DNA of 64,000 bases from Acidobacteriota bacterium (GCA_003222395.1 QHWB01000062.1:62001-126000); one strand, 5' to 3'; shown: positions 16,052 to 28,800, counted from the first letter of the stretch. Made by a program: numbers and translations. Notes: generated by a model not told the origin, from the sequence alone.

Positions 16052-17445
16052 TCGCCGTTCTCCCGGAGCTGATCCTGAGCGGCACAGCCGTGGTGCTCAT
16101 CCTCGTCGCACGCCGTGTCCGGCGCGCGCGGTCTGCCGCTCCCTGGGTCGTCGCCGCGGCCGTCGCCGCCGCCATCTCGCTCTGGGCGTTCCCGCCCGCC
16201 TCGTCGACGACCGCGTTCGGCGGGACAATCGCCGGCGATCGATACGCGCGATTCTTCGGCCTCTTGTTTTCAGGAAACCTCGCGCTGGCCTCGCTCCTCT
16301 CGGTGAGGCACCTCGACTCGGAGCGCGTTCCGCCGGCCGAATACTTCGCGCTGCTGCTCCTCGCATCGACCGGGATGATGCTCGCGGTTTCCTCGGTCGA
16401 TCTCTTGATCCTGTACCTCGGGCTCGAGCTCATGACGTTGTGCTCGTACGTGCTGGTGGGAATTGCGCGGGACCGGCCGGCGGCCAACGAAGCATCGATC
16501 AAATACTTTCTCCTCGGCTCGTTTGCGTCGGCGCTGCTTCTGTACGGCATTGCTCTTACATACGGCGTGACGGGCGCGACCGACTTCGCCGCGATTGCTT
16601 CGACGGTGTCGCGAAACGGTGTGACGCGGCATCCGCTGCTGCTCGCCGGCGTGGGACTGGTGGCCGGCGGCCTCGCGTTCAAGATCGCCGCGGTGCCATT
16701 CCACGCCTGGGCTCCGGATGTCTACCAGGGCGCCATGGCGCCGATCGCCGCGTTCCTGTCCGCCGGATCGAAAGCGGCAGGTCTCGCAGCGCTCGTTCGC
16801 GTGTGCCTCGTGGCCTTCGCGCCGGAGCAGCGCATCTGGTCCGTGATCGTGGTGGCGCTCGCGGCGCTGTCGGTGATGACCGGAAGCCTGCTCGCCATCT
16901 CGCAGTCGCGCATGAAGCGGATGCTGGCGTATTCGTCCATCGCGCACGCCGGCTACGCGCTGCTCGGCCTGGTTCCTGGAACTCCGGAGGGCGCTTCAGC
17001 GACCATGCTGTATGCGTTCGTGTATGCGTTCATGACCCTTGGAGCCTTCGGCGTCGTGATCGCGCTCGGGCCTCACGGCGAGAATCTGAGCGGCTATCGG
17101 GGCCTTGCAACAAGGGCGCCCGGGATGGCCGCGGTGATGTTTCTCTTCCTGTTGTCGCTGACGGGAATCCCACCGACGGCGGGGTTCACGGCAAAATTTG
17201 CGGTCATCCTCAGCGCCGTGCGCGCGGGCTACACCGGCCTGGCGGTGCTGGCGGTGTTGTGCAGTGTCGTGTCCGCGTTCTTCTATCTGCGAGTCGCAGT
17301 GCTGATGTACATGACCGAGCCGGAAGAGGCGGAACCGGCGCGCCTTCCTATTCCGGTTTATGCAGCCCTGGCGATCGCTGCGGCGGTGACGATCGTCGGC
17401 GGAATCTTTCCAAGCACCCTGGCGGTCTGGGCAGTGCCGCCGTAG
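16048..17445 (+). CDS. nuoN: NADH-quinone oxidoreductase subunit N
   Basis: 465 aa from GTG 16048, overlapping nuoM by GTGA. NuoN features include IAVLPELILSGTAVVLILVA at the start, LLILYLGLELMTLCSYVLVG with the TM5 glutamate, GGLAFKIAAVPFHAWAPDVY with the TM7 lysine, GAMAPIAAFLSAGSKAAGLA and MLAYSSIAHAGYALLGLV. It is the antiporter-like subunit that contacts NuoK. The C-terminal ~20 residues are hydrophobic. A 135-nt gap carrying a palindromic repeat separates it from nuoA, the largest gap inside the operon. Confidence 0.95.
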   Translation: MIAVLPELILSGTAVVLILVARRVRRARSAAPWVVAAAVAAAISLWAFPPASSTTAFGGTIAGDRYARFFGLLFSGNLALASLLSVRHLDSERVPPAEYFALLLLASTGMMLAVSSVDLLILYLGLELMTLCSYVLVGIARDRPAANEASIKYFLLGSFASALLLYGIALTYGVTGATDFAAIASTVSRNGVTRHPLLLAGVGLVAGGLAFKIAAVPFHAWAPDVYQGAMAPIAAFLSAGSKAAGLAALVRVCLVAFAPEQRIWSVIVVALAALSVMTGSLLAISQSRMKRMLAYSSIAHAGYALLGLVPGTPEGASATMLYAFVYAFMTLGAFGVVIALGPHGENLSGYRGLATRAPGMAAVMFLFLLSLTGIPPTAGFTAKFAVILSAVRAGYTGLAVLAVLCSVVSAFFYLRVAVLMYMTEPEEAEPARLPIPVYAALAIAAAVTIVGGIFPSTLAVWAVPP

Positions 17446-17520
17446 TTGCGACGAAGGCGGGACGGGCAGGAAAGGCGGGATGGTTGCGAGGCGCGAACGC
17501 GCCGAGCAACAGCGGCGGGG

Positions 17521-17558
17521 GTGGGGCCCCGGCGCAAGTTAGCAACGTGGGGCCCCAC
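17521..17558. repeat. GTGGGGCCCC inverted repeat in the nuoN-nuoA gap
   Basis: GTGGGGCCCC (17521-17530) is matched by GGGGCCCCAC (17549-17558), an 18-nt loop apart. The right arm is itself part of a 12-bp self-complementary block (17547-17558). There is no T run, so it is more likely a REP-like palindromic unit or an mRNA-processing hairpin than a terminator. It lies inside what appears to be a single operon. Confidence 0.6.
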
Positions 17559-17580
17559 GCGAGAGTGAGAGAAGTCAGTG

Positions 17581-17934
17581 ATGCATGAGTACCTCGGGAT
17601 AGTGGTCGCGTTCGTCCTCGCCGGAGGATTTGTTGCGGCAAACATCATCCTTGCATCGACGCTCGGCCCCAAAAAGCCGTCGGCCGTGAAATCGGAGCCG
17701 TTCGAGTGCGGGCAGGTTCCGTTCGCGCTGCCGATCGGCCATCTGTCGGTCAAGTTCTACCTGACCGCCATTCTCTTCATCCTGTTCGACGTCGAGCTCG
17801 TCTTCCTCTATCCGTGGGCCGTCGTGTATCGCACGCTGGGCGGATCGGGTCTCTTGGAGATGGTCATCTTCCTCGCGGTTCTGATGGTGGGCTTCTTCTA
17901 CGCCTGGGACAACGGCGCATTGGAGTGGCACTGA
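17581..17934 (+). CDS. nuoA: NADH-quinone oxidoreductase subunit A
   Basis: 117 aa from ATG 17581; a GTG directly before it (17578) would add one residue. Three TM helices. Family marks are [20 protein letters not shown] (the conserved EPYECG-type loop with cysteine, which in relatives sits beside the quinone site), [20 protein letters not shown] with the conserved Asp and Glu, and [20 protein letters not shown]. It ends one base before the nuoB start. It begins the peripheral-arm section of the operon after the antiporter genes, the reverse of the E. coli order. Confidence 0.95.
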   Translation: MHEYLGIVVAFVLAGGFVAANIILASTLGPKKPSAVKSEPFECGQVPFALPIGHLSVKFYLTAILFILFDVELVFLYPWAVVYRTLGGSGLLEMVIFLAVLMVGFFYAWDNGALEWH

Positions 17935-17935
17935 C

Positions 17936-18457
17936 ATGTCTGGCGACGCGGGATTCGTAACCAGTCGGCTCGACGAAGCCGTCGGCTGGGCTCGCAAGTA
18001 CTCCATCTTTCAGTACCCGTTCGTGACGGCGTGCTGTGGCATGGAGTACATGGCGACGGCGTGCTCTCACTACGACATCGACCGCTTCGGCGCCGGCCTG
18101 CCGCGATTCTCGCCGCGACAGGCGGACGTGCTGTTCGTCGTCGGCACGATCAGTCAGAAGATGGCGCCGGTGCTGAAGCGGATCTACGACCAGATGGCCG
18201 AGCCGAAATGGGTCGTCTCGTTCGGCGTGTGCACCTGCACCGGCGGCTTCTACGACAACTACGCGACGCTCATGGGGATCGACACGATCATTCCAGTCGA
18301 CATCTACATTCCAGGTTGTCCTCCGCGGCCGGAATACGTGCTCGACGGATTGCTCAAGCTGCAGGCGAAGATCCAGGCGCAGCACGAGAGCGGGACGCGG
18401 CCGGCCCCCGAGCCGAGACCGGAGCTGGAGCTCGAGCCATGGATGCCGCAGCGCTGA
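17936..18457 (+). CDS. nuoB: NADH-quinone oxidoreductase subunit B
   Basis: 173 aa. It carries the N2 [4Fe-4S] cluster next to the quinone site; the ligands are the tandem Cys33-Cys34 ([12 protein letters not shown]), Cys99 ([12 protein letters not shown]) and Cys128 ([10 protein letters not shown]). The spacing of 65 and 29 residues matches that of E. coli NuoB. One oddity is the GVCTCTGG loop, with an extra cysteine where many homologues have Ala-Ser. The C-terminus adds a Pro/Glu-rich tail of about 25 residues. Its last 19 nt overlap the nuoC start. Confidence 0.96.
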   Translation: MSGDAGFVTSRLDEAVGWARKYSIFQYPFVTACCGMEYMATACSHYDIDRFGAGLPRFSPRQADVLFVVGTISQKMAPVLKRIYDQMAEPKWVVSFGVCTCTGGFYDNYATLMGIDTIIPVDIYIPGCPPRPEYVLDGLLKLQAKIQAQHESGTRPAPEPRPELELEPWMPQR

Positions 18458-19077
18458 TTCAGGCGCTCACCGAGCGCTTCCCGGACGCCGTGAGAAGCTC
18501 ACATGCATACCGGGGCGACGCGACGATCGTCGTCTCGCGTGAGGCGCTGCTCGATCTCGCGCGGGCTCTCAAAGGCGATGCCGCCTTTCAGATGAATTTT
18601 CTGATGGATCTCACGGCGGTCGACTTCTCCACCTTCGGGAAGAAGCCGTCGTCGGCGTTCTTTGCTTCGTCGGGCGTCGCGGTAAGACCTTCGGCAGAAC
18701 TTCCCGACGAACATCCGTGGCCGGGACCGCCTCGGGTCCCCAACGCGGCAGCCGCGTTGGGGGCGCCGCCTGGCCCCGCGCGCTTCGTCGTCGTCTATCA
18801 CTTTTTCTCGCTGCCGCTGAAACATCGACTGCGTGTCGAGGTTCCTCTGGAGGAGAACGACGCGGAGGTCGATTCGGTGACGTCTCTCTGGGCGGGCGCG
18901 GACTGGCTCGAGCGCGAAGTGTGGGACATGTTCGGCATCCGATTCCGAGGACACGCGAACCTGAAGCGCATTCTGACTTACGAGCAGTTCGTCGGTCATC
19001 CGCTGCGAAAAGACTATCCGGTCAACAAACGGCAGCCATTGATCGGACCAGACGGCCATGCCTCGGACCATTCCTGA
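18439..19077 (+). CDS. nuoC: NADH-quinone oxidoreductase subunit C (30 kDa)
   Basis: 212 aa from ATG 18439, overlapping nuoB by 19 nt. The family signature is complete in the second half: [70 protein letters not shown]. The first half has [16 protein letters not shown]. Between them lies an enlarged loop ([34 protein letters not shown]). Part of that loop, PNAAAALG, is encoded by a perfect 25-nt palindrome, so a small mobile repeat appears to have inserted in frame. Core residues are intact, so the subunit should function. It overlaps nuoD by 20 nt. Confidence 0.94.
   Translation: MDAAALIQALTERFPDAVRSSHAYRGDATIVVSREALLDLARALKGDAAFQMNFLMDLTAVDFSTFGKKPSSAFFASSGVAVRPSAELPDEHPWPGPPRVPNAAAALGAPPGPARFVVVYHFFSLPLKHRLRVEVPLEENDAEVDSVTSLWAGADWLEREVWDMFGIRFRGHANLKRILTYEQFVGHPLRKDYPVNKRQPLIGPDGHASDHS
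18738..18762. repeat. Perfect 25-nt palindrome inside nuoC
   Basis: CCCCAACGCGGC (18738-18749), a single A, then GCCGCGTTGGGG (18751-18762): a 12-bp stem with a 1-nt centre. It encodes a low-complexity Asn-Ala-Leu-Gly run in the variable NuoC loop. It resembles REP/BIME-type units but is within coding sequence. Confidence 0.8.
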
Positions 19078-20433
19078 TAATTCGGTTCCCGCAGCGGCGG
19101 CCGCTTCGGACGCGCTGGAAACGCGCGACATGCTGCTCAACGTCGGGCCGGCGCACCCGGCGATGCACGGGATCATCCGCATCGTCGCCCGGCTGGATGG
19201 AGAGCAAATCGTCGATGCCGACGTCGACATCGGCTATCTCCATCGCGGGTTCGAGAAGATGTCCGAGACGGTGGACTACAACGGGGTGATCCCGTACACC
19301 GATCGCCTGAATTACGTGTCGCCGCTCATCAACAACGTCGGCTACTGCATGGCGGTGGAGAAACTGCTCGGCATCTCGGTTCCGGAACGCTGTCACTACA
19401 TCCGCGTGATCGTTTCGGAGATCTCGCGCCTCACCGACCATCTCACGTGCGTCGGCGCCAGCGCCATGGAGCTGGGAGCCTTCACCGTCTTTCTCTACAT
19501 GATCAAGGCACGCGAGTACCTGTGGGAGCTCGTCGAGAGCGTGACGGGCGCGCGCCTGACCGTGTCGTATTGCCGCGTGGGCGGAGTGAAGGCCGACCTG
19601 CCGGAAGGCTTCGCAGAACAATGCGCGAAGGCGTTCGAGGAGACGCGCAGAGTGCTCGCCGAATCGGATGCGCTGCTGACTCGCAATCGTATCTTCGTCG
19701 ACCGGATGTCGGGCACGGGCAAAATCTCGGCGGAGGACGCCGTCTCTTACGGCATTACGGGCCCCTTCCTGCGCGCCAGCGGCGTGCCGTACGACGTCCG
19801 TAAAGATTGTCCGTACGCATCGTACGACCGGCTCGAGTTCGACGTGCCGGTGGGAACGAGAGGCGACAACTTCGATCGCTATCTCGTCCGGATGGAGGAG
19901 ATGCAGCAGTCGATGCGGATTGTGGAGCAGGCGCTCCGCGATATGCCTCCGGGTCCGTTCCAGGCGAGCCCGCAGACAGGACGTTCGCTGCCCGCTTCCG
20001 AGATGGTCGATCAGGGGAAGGTCGGAAACATTCCAGCAATCCGGGACGCATGCGCCGTGACCGATCCGACGCTCGACGGCTCGGCCAAGCCTCTGCACGT
20101 GAGCATCGCGACCGCCGAAAAGCGCGTGTTCCTTCCGCCGAAGGAAGACACGTACGGAAACATCGAGGGCTTGATGCAGCACTTCAAGCTCGTGATGTAC
20201 GGGCACGGCGCGCGGCCGCCGAAGGGCGAAGTGTATTTCGCGGTGGAAGGCGCCAACGGCGAGCTCGGATTCTATGTCGTGAGCGACGGAGGCAACACGC
20301 CTTATCGTGTGCGCGTCCGTCCACCGTGCTTTGCCATCATGTCGGCTCTCCCGAAGCTCGTCGTCGGCGACATGATGGCGGATCTCACGCCGACATTCGG
20401 ATCGATCAACATGATCGGCGGAGAGCTGGACCG

Positions 20434-20437
<4 letters not shown>
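19058..20437 (+). CDS. nuoD: NADH-quinone oxidoreductase subunit D (49 kDa)
   Basis: 459 aa. It forms the quinone cavity with NuoB. Clear family marks are LNVGPAHPAMHGIIRIVARL (GPxHPxxHG, here with Ala and Met variants), DVDIGYLHRGFEKMSETVDY, PYTDRLNYVSPLINNVGYCM and the C-terminal MADLTPTFGSINMIGGELDR, whose end (DxxFGSIDxVxGExDR) is diagnostic. The N-terminal ~20 residues are variable. The start overlaps nuoC by 20 nt and the stop overlaps nuoEF by 4 nt (GTGA), so C, D and EF are translationally coupled. Confidence 0.96.
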
Positions 20438-22238
<1,801 letters not shown>

Positions 22239-22251
<13 letters not shown>

Positions 22252-23867
22252 CGATCGACGGCCGCCAGATCGACAGCCCGGACGGCAGCACGGTGATTCA
22301 GGCTGCCGAGAAGCTCGGGATCTTCATCCCGCGCTACTGCTATCACCCCGGGCTGTCCATTGCCGGGAACTGCCGCATCTGCCTCATCGAAGTCGAGAAA
22401 AATCCCAAGCTGCAGATTGCGTGCAATACGACCGTCGCCGACGGGATGGTCGTGCACACGAGCAGCGCGAAAGCCGAAGAGGGTCGGCGCGCCGTGCTCG
22501 AATTCCTTCTGGCGAATCACCCGCTCGACTGTCCCGTCTGCGATCAGTCGGGAGAGTGCGACCTCCAGAACTTCTACATGAATTTCGGCCTCTACGATCC
22601 CAGGTTCAGAGAACAGAAGATCAAGAAGAAGAAGGCCGTCGCCGTCGGACCGCACGTGATGCTCGATCAGGAGCGCTGCATCCTGTGCTCGCGCTGCGTT
22701 CGTTTCACCGACGAGATCTCGAAGACCGGCGAGTTCGGCATCTTCAATCGCGGCGACCAGGCCGAGGTCGCGCTCTATCCTGGTCAGAATCTCGACAATC
22801 CGTACTCGGGCAACGTGGTCGACATCTGTCCGGTTGGCGCCCTGACCGATCGCGAATTTCGATTCAAGGCAAGGGTCTGGTATCTCTCGAGCGCCCCGAC
22901 CGTCTGCAACGGCTGCGCGCAGGGCTGCAATGTGGACGTCCATTACGTGCTCGACAGACCTCACCTCAACGACGGCGCGCGCATTCTGCGCGTGAAGCCG
23001 CGGTACAACCCAGACGTCAATCAGTGGTGGATGTGCGACGAGGGACGGTACGGCTTCGGCTGGGTCGACAACGGACGGCTGACGAAGGTTCGCCGTCACG
23101 GTGCCGACGCGACGTGGGAGCAAGCCGTCGCGGGGATTACGGAGGAACTCAAGAGAATCGGCGAGGATCACGAACGGGGAACCGGCTCGCGTCTCGGTGT
23201 GATCGCCTCATCGCAGCTGACGAACGAGGAACTGTTCCTGATTAGGGAGATCTTCCAGCGAGCTCTCGATGCGCGCGTGACGGCATCTTTTCCGATGGCC
23301 GCCGGCTACAGCGACAAATTCCTGATCAAGGCTGATAAGACCCCGAACACGCGCGGTGCGATGGCGATCGCCCTGGCGGGTCCCACCGCGCCAGGTGCGG
23401 CGACGATCGTCGCTGACGCAGTCGAAGGACGGCTGGATGCATTGTGGGTTTTCGGTCACGACCTGACGTCCCTCGTCGCCGACGCAGACCTGCAGCAGTT
23501 GTCGCGCAGCCTCCGTCTGTTCGTGTTCTCGGGGACGAACGAGAATGCCACGGCCGCCCGGTCGCATTGGACGTTGCCAACCGCGGCGTATCTGGAGAAG
23601 GACGGGACGTTCGTGAACGTACACGGGCGAGTCCAGCGTGTCGGCTGCGCCTTCTCGCCGCTGTCCGATTCGCGGGCAGACTGGAATGTGCTCCTCGAGA
23701 TCGCCGGCCGGCTGAATCTCGGGTTCGCGTGGCGCAGTCCACAAGAAGTTTTCCAGGCGTTGGCCGCAAGCGTCGCGCCTTTCGCCGGGTTGACGTACGA
23801 ACGGATTGGTCTGCAAGGAGCGTCGCTCACGACCGACGCGTCGATTGCGGAGGCAGTCGCCACATGA
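22239..23867 (+). CDS. nuoG: NADH-quinone oxidoreductase subunit G
   Basis: 542 aa, short relative to E. coli NuoG (about 900), with a reduced molybdopterin-like domain. Cluster ligands are visible: N1b Cys34, 45, 48 and 62; N5 His94, Cys98, 101 and 107 (HPLDCPVCDQSGEC); N4 Cys147, 150, 153 and 197 (CILCSRC, DICPVGAL). A further CNGCAQGC (Cys223, 226, 230) with Cys266 (WWMCDEGR) forms an N7-type site that many lineages have lost. The C-terminal half keeps only the first molybdopterin-oxidoreductase-like lobe. The start overlaps nuoEF by 13 nt, and the stop overlaps nuoH by ATGA. It passes electrons from NuoF towards NuoI. Confidence 0.94.
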
Positions 23868-24976
23868 TCGACCTGGCGGTCAAGCTGGTGCTCGCGCTGT
23901 TCGTGTTCTTCGGCGTGTTGAACCTCGCCGCGCTGCATACGTGGCTGGAGCGGAAGCAGTCGGCCCTCATGCAGGACCGCATAGGAGCCAATCGCGCGAG
24001 CATTCTGGGATGGCGATTGATGGGGCTGTTCCACCCGCTGGCGGACTCCATCAAGATGTTCACGAAGGAAGATATCGTCCCGGCCGGCGCGGACAGAATC
24101 CTCCACACGCTCGCGCCCGTCTTTTCGGTGTTCTTCGCGCTGGTCACCTTTGCCGCAATCCCGTTCGGCGATCGCTTTCTCCTCGGCGGCCGCGTCATCG
24201 AGCTCCAGGTCGCCAAGATCAACGTGGCGCTCCTCTACATCTTCGCGATGCTCTCGCTGGGGGTCTACGGCGTGATCCTTGCCGGGTTTGCCTCGCGCAA
24301 CAACTACGCGCTGCTCGGCGGACTGCGTGCGACCGCCCAGATGATCTCGTACGAGATTGCGCTCGGCATCGCGATCGTCGGCGTCATCATGATCTACGGG
24401 ACGATGGACCTGCAGGAGCTGGTGCGCGCTCAGGGCCGGACGCTCGCCGGCTGGATTCCGCTCTGGGGCATCGTCGTGCAGCCGGTCGCGTTCGTCGTGT
24501 TCCTCACGGCGGCTCTGGCAGAAACCAAGAGGATTCCGTTCGACCTGCCCGAGGGCGAATCCGAGATCATCGGGTATTTCGTCGAGTACAGCGGCATGAA
24601 ATTCGGGATGTTCTTTCTCGCCGATTTTCTCGAGACGATCCTGGTCGCCTGTCTCGCCACCACGTTGTTCTTCGGCGGGTGGCAGGTGCCGTATCTGACG
24701 TCCAGCGGGTTTCAGTTTCCCTGGGGCGCAACGCTTCCGCTCTCGCAGCCTGTTTATGTACTGCTGGGCGTAGCGAGCTTTTCAATCAAGGTCGTGATCT
24801 TCTGCCTGCTGTTCATGCAGCTTCGCTGGACGCTGCCGCGGTTCCGGTACGACCAACTCATGCGGCTCGGATGGCTGGGGCTGTTTCCGATCGCCGTGGT
24901 CAACGTGCTGGTGACCGCTTCGGTGCTCGCCTTACTCAAGGTCCGGGAGGTCGGGTGGCTCGCGTGGGTCGGATAG
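23864..24976 (+). CDS. nuoH: NADH-quinone oxidoreductase subunit H
   Basis: 370 aa from ATG 23864, overlapping nuoG by 4 nt. A membrane subunit with eight TM helices that forms the quinone-chamber entrance. Family marks are AALHTWLERKQSALMQDRIG (the ERK-x-RxGPxR loop; here QDRIGANRAS, without the usual Pro), HPLADSIKMFTKEDIVPAGA, LRATAQMISYEIALGIAIVG, and AALAETKRIPFDLPEGESEI, IGYFVEYSGMKFGMFFLADF with the conserved acidic loop. Length is normal. The next gene, nuoI, follows after 28 nt. Confidence 0.95.
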   Translation: MIDLAVKLVLALFVFFGVLNLAALHTWLERKQSALMQDRIGANRASILGWRLMGLFHPLADSIKMFTKEDIVPAGADRILHTLAPVFSVFFALVTFAAIPFGDRFLLGGRVIELQVAKINVALLYIFAMLSLGVYGVILAGFASRNNYALLGGLRATAQMISYEIALGIAIVGVIMIYGTMDLQELVRAQGRTLAGWIPLWGIVVQPVAFVVFLTAALAETKRIPFDLPEGESEIIGYFVEYSGMKFGMFFLADFLETILVACLATTLFFGGWQVPYLTSSGFQFPWGATLPLSQPVYVLLGVASFSIKVVIFCLLFMQLRWTLPRFRYDQLMRLGWLGLFPIAVVNVLVTASVLALLKVREVGWLAWVG

Positions 24977-25004
24977 GTCACGTAGATCGATCGGTACAAA
25001 TGTG

Positions 25005-25592
25005 ATGGCGGTCAAAGTACTTCGCAGGCGCGAACTGACGGTTTGGGAAAAGCTCTACATTCCACAGATCGTCAGCGGCCTTAAAGTGACGACGGCCCAC
25101 CTGCTGCGGAACCTGTATCTCCACTCGGCGCATCGCCTGGGATTGCTGCAGAACCGGCGCGCCGCGGTTACCTTCCAGTATCCGGAAGAGCCCAGGCCGC
25201 TCGCGGCACGATTCCGGAGCCGCCATCGCCTCACCGTTCGCGACGATGGGACACCGCGCTGCGTCGGCTGCATGCTGTGCGAGACCGTCTGCCCGGCGCA
25301 CTGCATCACGATTGTGGCGGCAGAGCATCCCGATCCGAATATCGAGAAGTATCCCGTTCGCTTCGATATCGACCTGGGCGTGTGCGTCTATTGCGGGTAC
25401 TGCGTCGAGGTCTGTCCGGAAGACGCGATCCGGATGGACACGGGCATCCTGGATGTGGCCGCCTATTCACGCGACGCGATGAAGCTCGACATCCATGAAC
25501 TGATGAACCCGTCGCTGCGGAAGCCCTTGCTCGAGTGCACGCTCAAATTTCCGCACAAGTGCCGTCTCGCGGGCGGCGAGGCGAGCCGCTAA
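25005..25592 (+). CDS. nuoI: NADH-quinone oxidoreductase subunit I
   Basis: 195 aa from ATG 25005 (a GTG at 25002 is directly before it). A ferredoxin-type subunit with two [4Fe-4S] sets: Cys86, 89, 92 and 96 (CVGCMLCETVCP) and Cys127, 130, 133 and 137 (CVYCGYCVEVCPEDAIRMDT), corresponding to clusters N6a and N6b. The N-terminus TVWEKLYIPQIVSGLKVTTA and the FQYPEEPRPLAARFRSRHRL stretch fit NuoI; the C-terminal tail with HELMNPSLRKPLLECT is an extension. It is the last gene of the complex I operon. No convincing hairpin terminator follows. Confidence 0.95.
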   Translation: MAVKVLRRRELTVWEKLYIPQIVSGLKVTTAHLLRNLYLHSAHRLGLLQNRRAAVTFQYPEEPRPLAARFRSRHRLTVRDDGTPRCVGCMLCETVCPAHCITIVAAEHPDPNIEKYPVRFDIDLGVCVYCGYCVEVCPEDAIRMDTGILDVAAYSRDAMKLDIHELMNPSLRKPLLECTLKFPHKCRLAGGEASR

Positions 25593-25862
25593 GCAGTTCT
25601 GCAGACAACTTCGCGCAAACGCGTCCGGGAATTCGGCCGCGCCGGGCGTTGACACCAACGCGCTGGATCGGCGTCGATCTGCGAATTTCCGGGTCAGATC
25701 GTGGTTGACTTGCCCTACAGCGGGGCGTAGCCTTCGGCTCGTTTCCGCTGCCGCCCGTGCGCGCAGCGGACTTCCGTTTATACCGTTCGCGCAGGCTTCA
25801 TTGTTCGTTCGCCGGCGGTTCCCTTGGTCGCGACGCCCTGTTCTCGAAAGGAGCCTCTTCTT

Positions 25863-28800
25863 ATGCGCCGGATTCTGTTCGTGGGCTTCACCTGGTTGCT
25901 GCTGGGCACGCCAGGTTTCGCGCAAACGCTGGGCACCATCACCGGAGAAGTGAAGGATTCCACCGGCGCCGTCGTTCCCGGCGCCACGGTGACCGTGATC
26001 AACAAGGCGACCAACGCCACCCGTACGACCTCGAGCAACGAAGTCGGCCTATACGACTTTCCGGCGCTGCCGCCCGGGCCGTACACCGTGAAGAGTGAGC
26101 TAGACGGTTTCAAAACCGCGACGAGCGACGTTGAATTGCAGGTGAACCAGACGGCGCGCGTCAACTTCACGCTCGAGTTGGGCACAATCTCCGAACAGAC
26201 GCTGGTGACAGGGGTCTCGCCGCTGGTCGAAACGTCGAACGCAACCGTCGGCACTGTCATCGAGAACAGACGCATCGTCGAACTGCCGCTCAACGGGAGA
26301 AATTATCTCCAGCTCGTCGCCCTGAGCCCGAACGTCAGCGCCGAGTTCGCCGGCCCCGGCCAGGCGGGCGACCGCCAGGGCGGCACGCGCGCCAACCAGC
26401 AGCTGTCTATTTCGGGGCAGCGCCGCGAGTTCAACTACTACACGCTGGACGGCGTCGACAACACCGACGTCAACTTCAATACGTACATTTTCCTCCCCTC
26501 GGTCGACGCGCTCGAAGAGTTCAAGGTGCAGACCGGGGTCTACTCCGCCGAATTCGGGCGCGAGGCGAGTCAGGTGAACGTGGTCACGAAGTCGGGGACG
26601 AACAGTCTGCACGGAACGGTATTCGAATTCCACCGCGACGATGCGCTGGACGCGAGACCGTACTCCTTCACCGCGTCGCAGGCAGCCGCCCAGAAGGCGC
26701 CGTTCAAATGGGATCAGTACGGCTACACCGCCGGCGGTCCCGTGTGGAAGAACCATCTGTTCTACATGTCGAATTTCGAGGGGTACAGGGACCGGAAACA
26801 GTTCCAGACTCTCTACAGCGTGCCGTCGGCGGCGATGCGGAGCGGCGACTTCTCGGAGCTCCTGGCGAACCTCGGGGCCGTCAACCCACAGACGGGACAA
26901 CGAGCGGGCATCATCGTCAACCCGACACAGTGTGCGGTCGTCGGCACGACGCGGACGTGCGCGCCGTTTGCCGGCAACCTCATTCCCTCGACCCAGTTGA
27001 ATTCCATCTCCAAGAAGCTGCTGGAGTTCTATCCGGAGCCCAATAACGGCACCGCCGGGCTCACCAACAACTATCTATCTCTCCAGAACCGCGTCATCGA
27101 CAAGTACCAGTACACGCAGCGGATGGATCTGGTCCAGAGCTCCGCGTCCGCCTGGATGGGCCGCTACAGCTACGCCAAGGAGAACGAGGTGACGCCGGCG
27201 TTGAAGTTGAACGGCACGAAGCTCGACACGCGCGTGCATCAGGTCGCGCTCGGAAACACGTGGACGCTGTCGTCGACGCTCGTCAACGAATTCCGGTTCG
27301 GCTACAACTACTTCTTCAACACGTTCGGACGCGAGCTGGCGTTCGAGCGCGACGTCATCAAGGAGCTGAACATCCCGGGCATCTCGCTGAATCCAGCCGA
27401 GGCCTGGGGGATTCCGTCGATCGGCATCACAGGGTTCAGCGGCTTTGGCGACAGCACCGAAGGGCCGTACACGAACCGGAACCGCGCGCTCGAGTTCAGC
27501 GACAACGTGTCGTGGATTCGCGGACGGCATGCGTTCAAGGCCGGCGGCACGCTCCGGTACGACATGTACAACCAGGTGGGCAACCAGTTTGCGCGCGGCA
27601 ATTTCCAGTTTCAGCCCATTGCCACGGGCTACGCGTTCGCCGACTTCCTGCTCGGTTATACGCAGCAGGACGAATCAGCGGTCGCGCTCGCGGTGACGAA
27701 GTTCCGCGCGCTCAGCCATGCCTATTACTTCACCGACACATGGAAGGTCCGCTCGAACATGACGTTCGATCTCGGCCTGCGGTACGAATACACGCCGCCA
27801 TGGCTCGATGAGAACGGCACGTTGATGAACGCGTCGCTCCCGTGCCACGACACGACGCCGAACGTGCAGAATCTCGCCTGTCATCCGGTGATGGTGCGCA
27901 TCGGCAGCGGCGACGTCTACGAGAACACCGTTCTTCGCTTTGCGCCGAACATTCAGGTGGCTCGCGACGGTCGCCTTGGCGACCGCCTGATTTTCGACGA
28001 CAAGAAGAACTTCGCGCCGCGGGTTGGCTGGGCGTGGACCCCGAGCGACAAGTGGTCGTACCGCGCGGGCACGGGCATCTTCTACATGCAGGACACCGGC
28101 AACCCGCGGTTCGACATGGCGCGCAACCTGTCGGGACGCCGTCGCGACAACACACTGCTGCTGACCCCGGACCTGACGCTCGACGCGCCGTTCAGGGGGG
28201 TGGGGACCGCGAACGATTGCGGTGTGGCGCCGCCGCTCGTGTGCCTCACGAACATTTACGTGCTGGGCAACATGCCCGATCGCAAGACGCCGTACATGTG
28301 GCAGTACCTGTTCAACGTCCAGCGTGAGCTCGGCTCGTCCACGGCGCTCGAAGTCGGCTACCTCGGCTCGCACAGCTTCCGGCTGGAGCGGATGTTCGAC
28401 TGGAACGAAACCATCCCCAGCACCATCGGATCGGTGCAGAGCCGGAAGCCGTATCCGGAATACACGAAGGTCCAGGAGATCGGGAACGTCGCGGAGGCCA
28501 AGTACAATTCGCTGGCGATCAAGCTCACGCGGCGGCTGCACCAGGGACTGTCGGTGCTCGGTGGCTATACGTTATCCAAGTCAACGGACAACGGAAGCGG
28601 CATCCGCGTCCTCAATGGCGACACGCTCTTCCCGCAGAACAGTTTCTGCCTCGAGTGCGAGTGGGGACCGTCGGTGTTCGACGTGCGCCATCGGTTCGTC
28701 GCGTCGATCCTCTACGAGCTGCCGTTCGGCGACGGGAAGCCCTTCATGCAATCGGGTCTCGGCAGCGCGATCCTCGGCGGATGGCAGATCAGCACGATCA

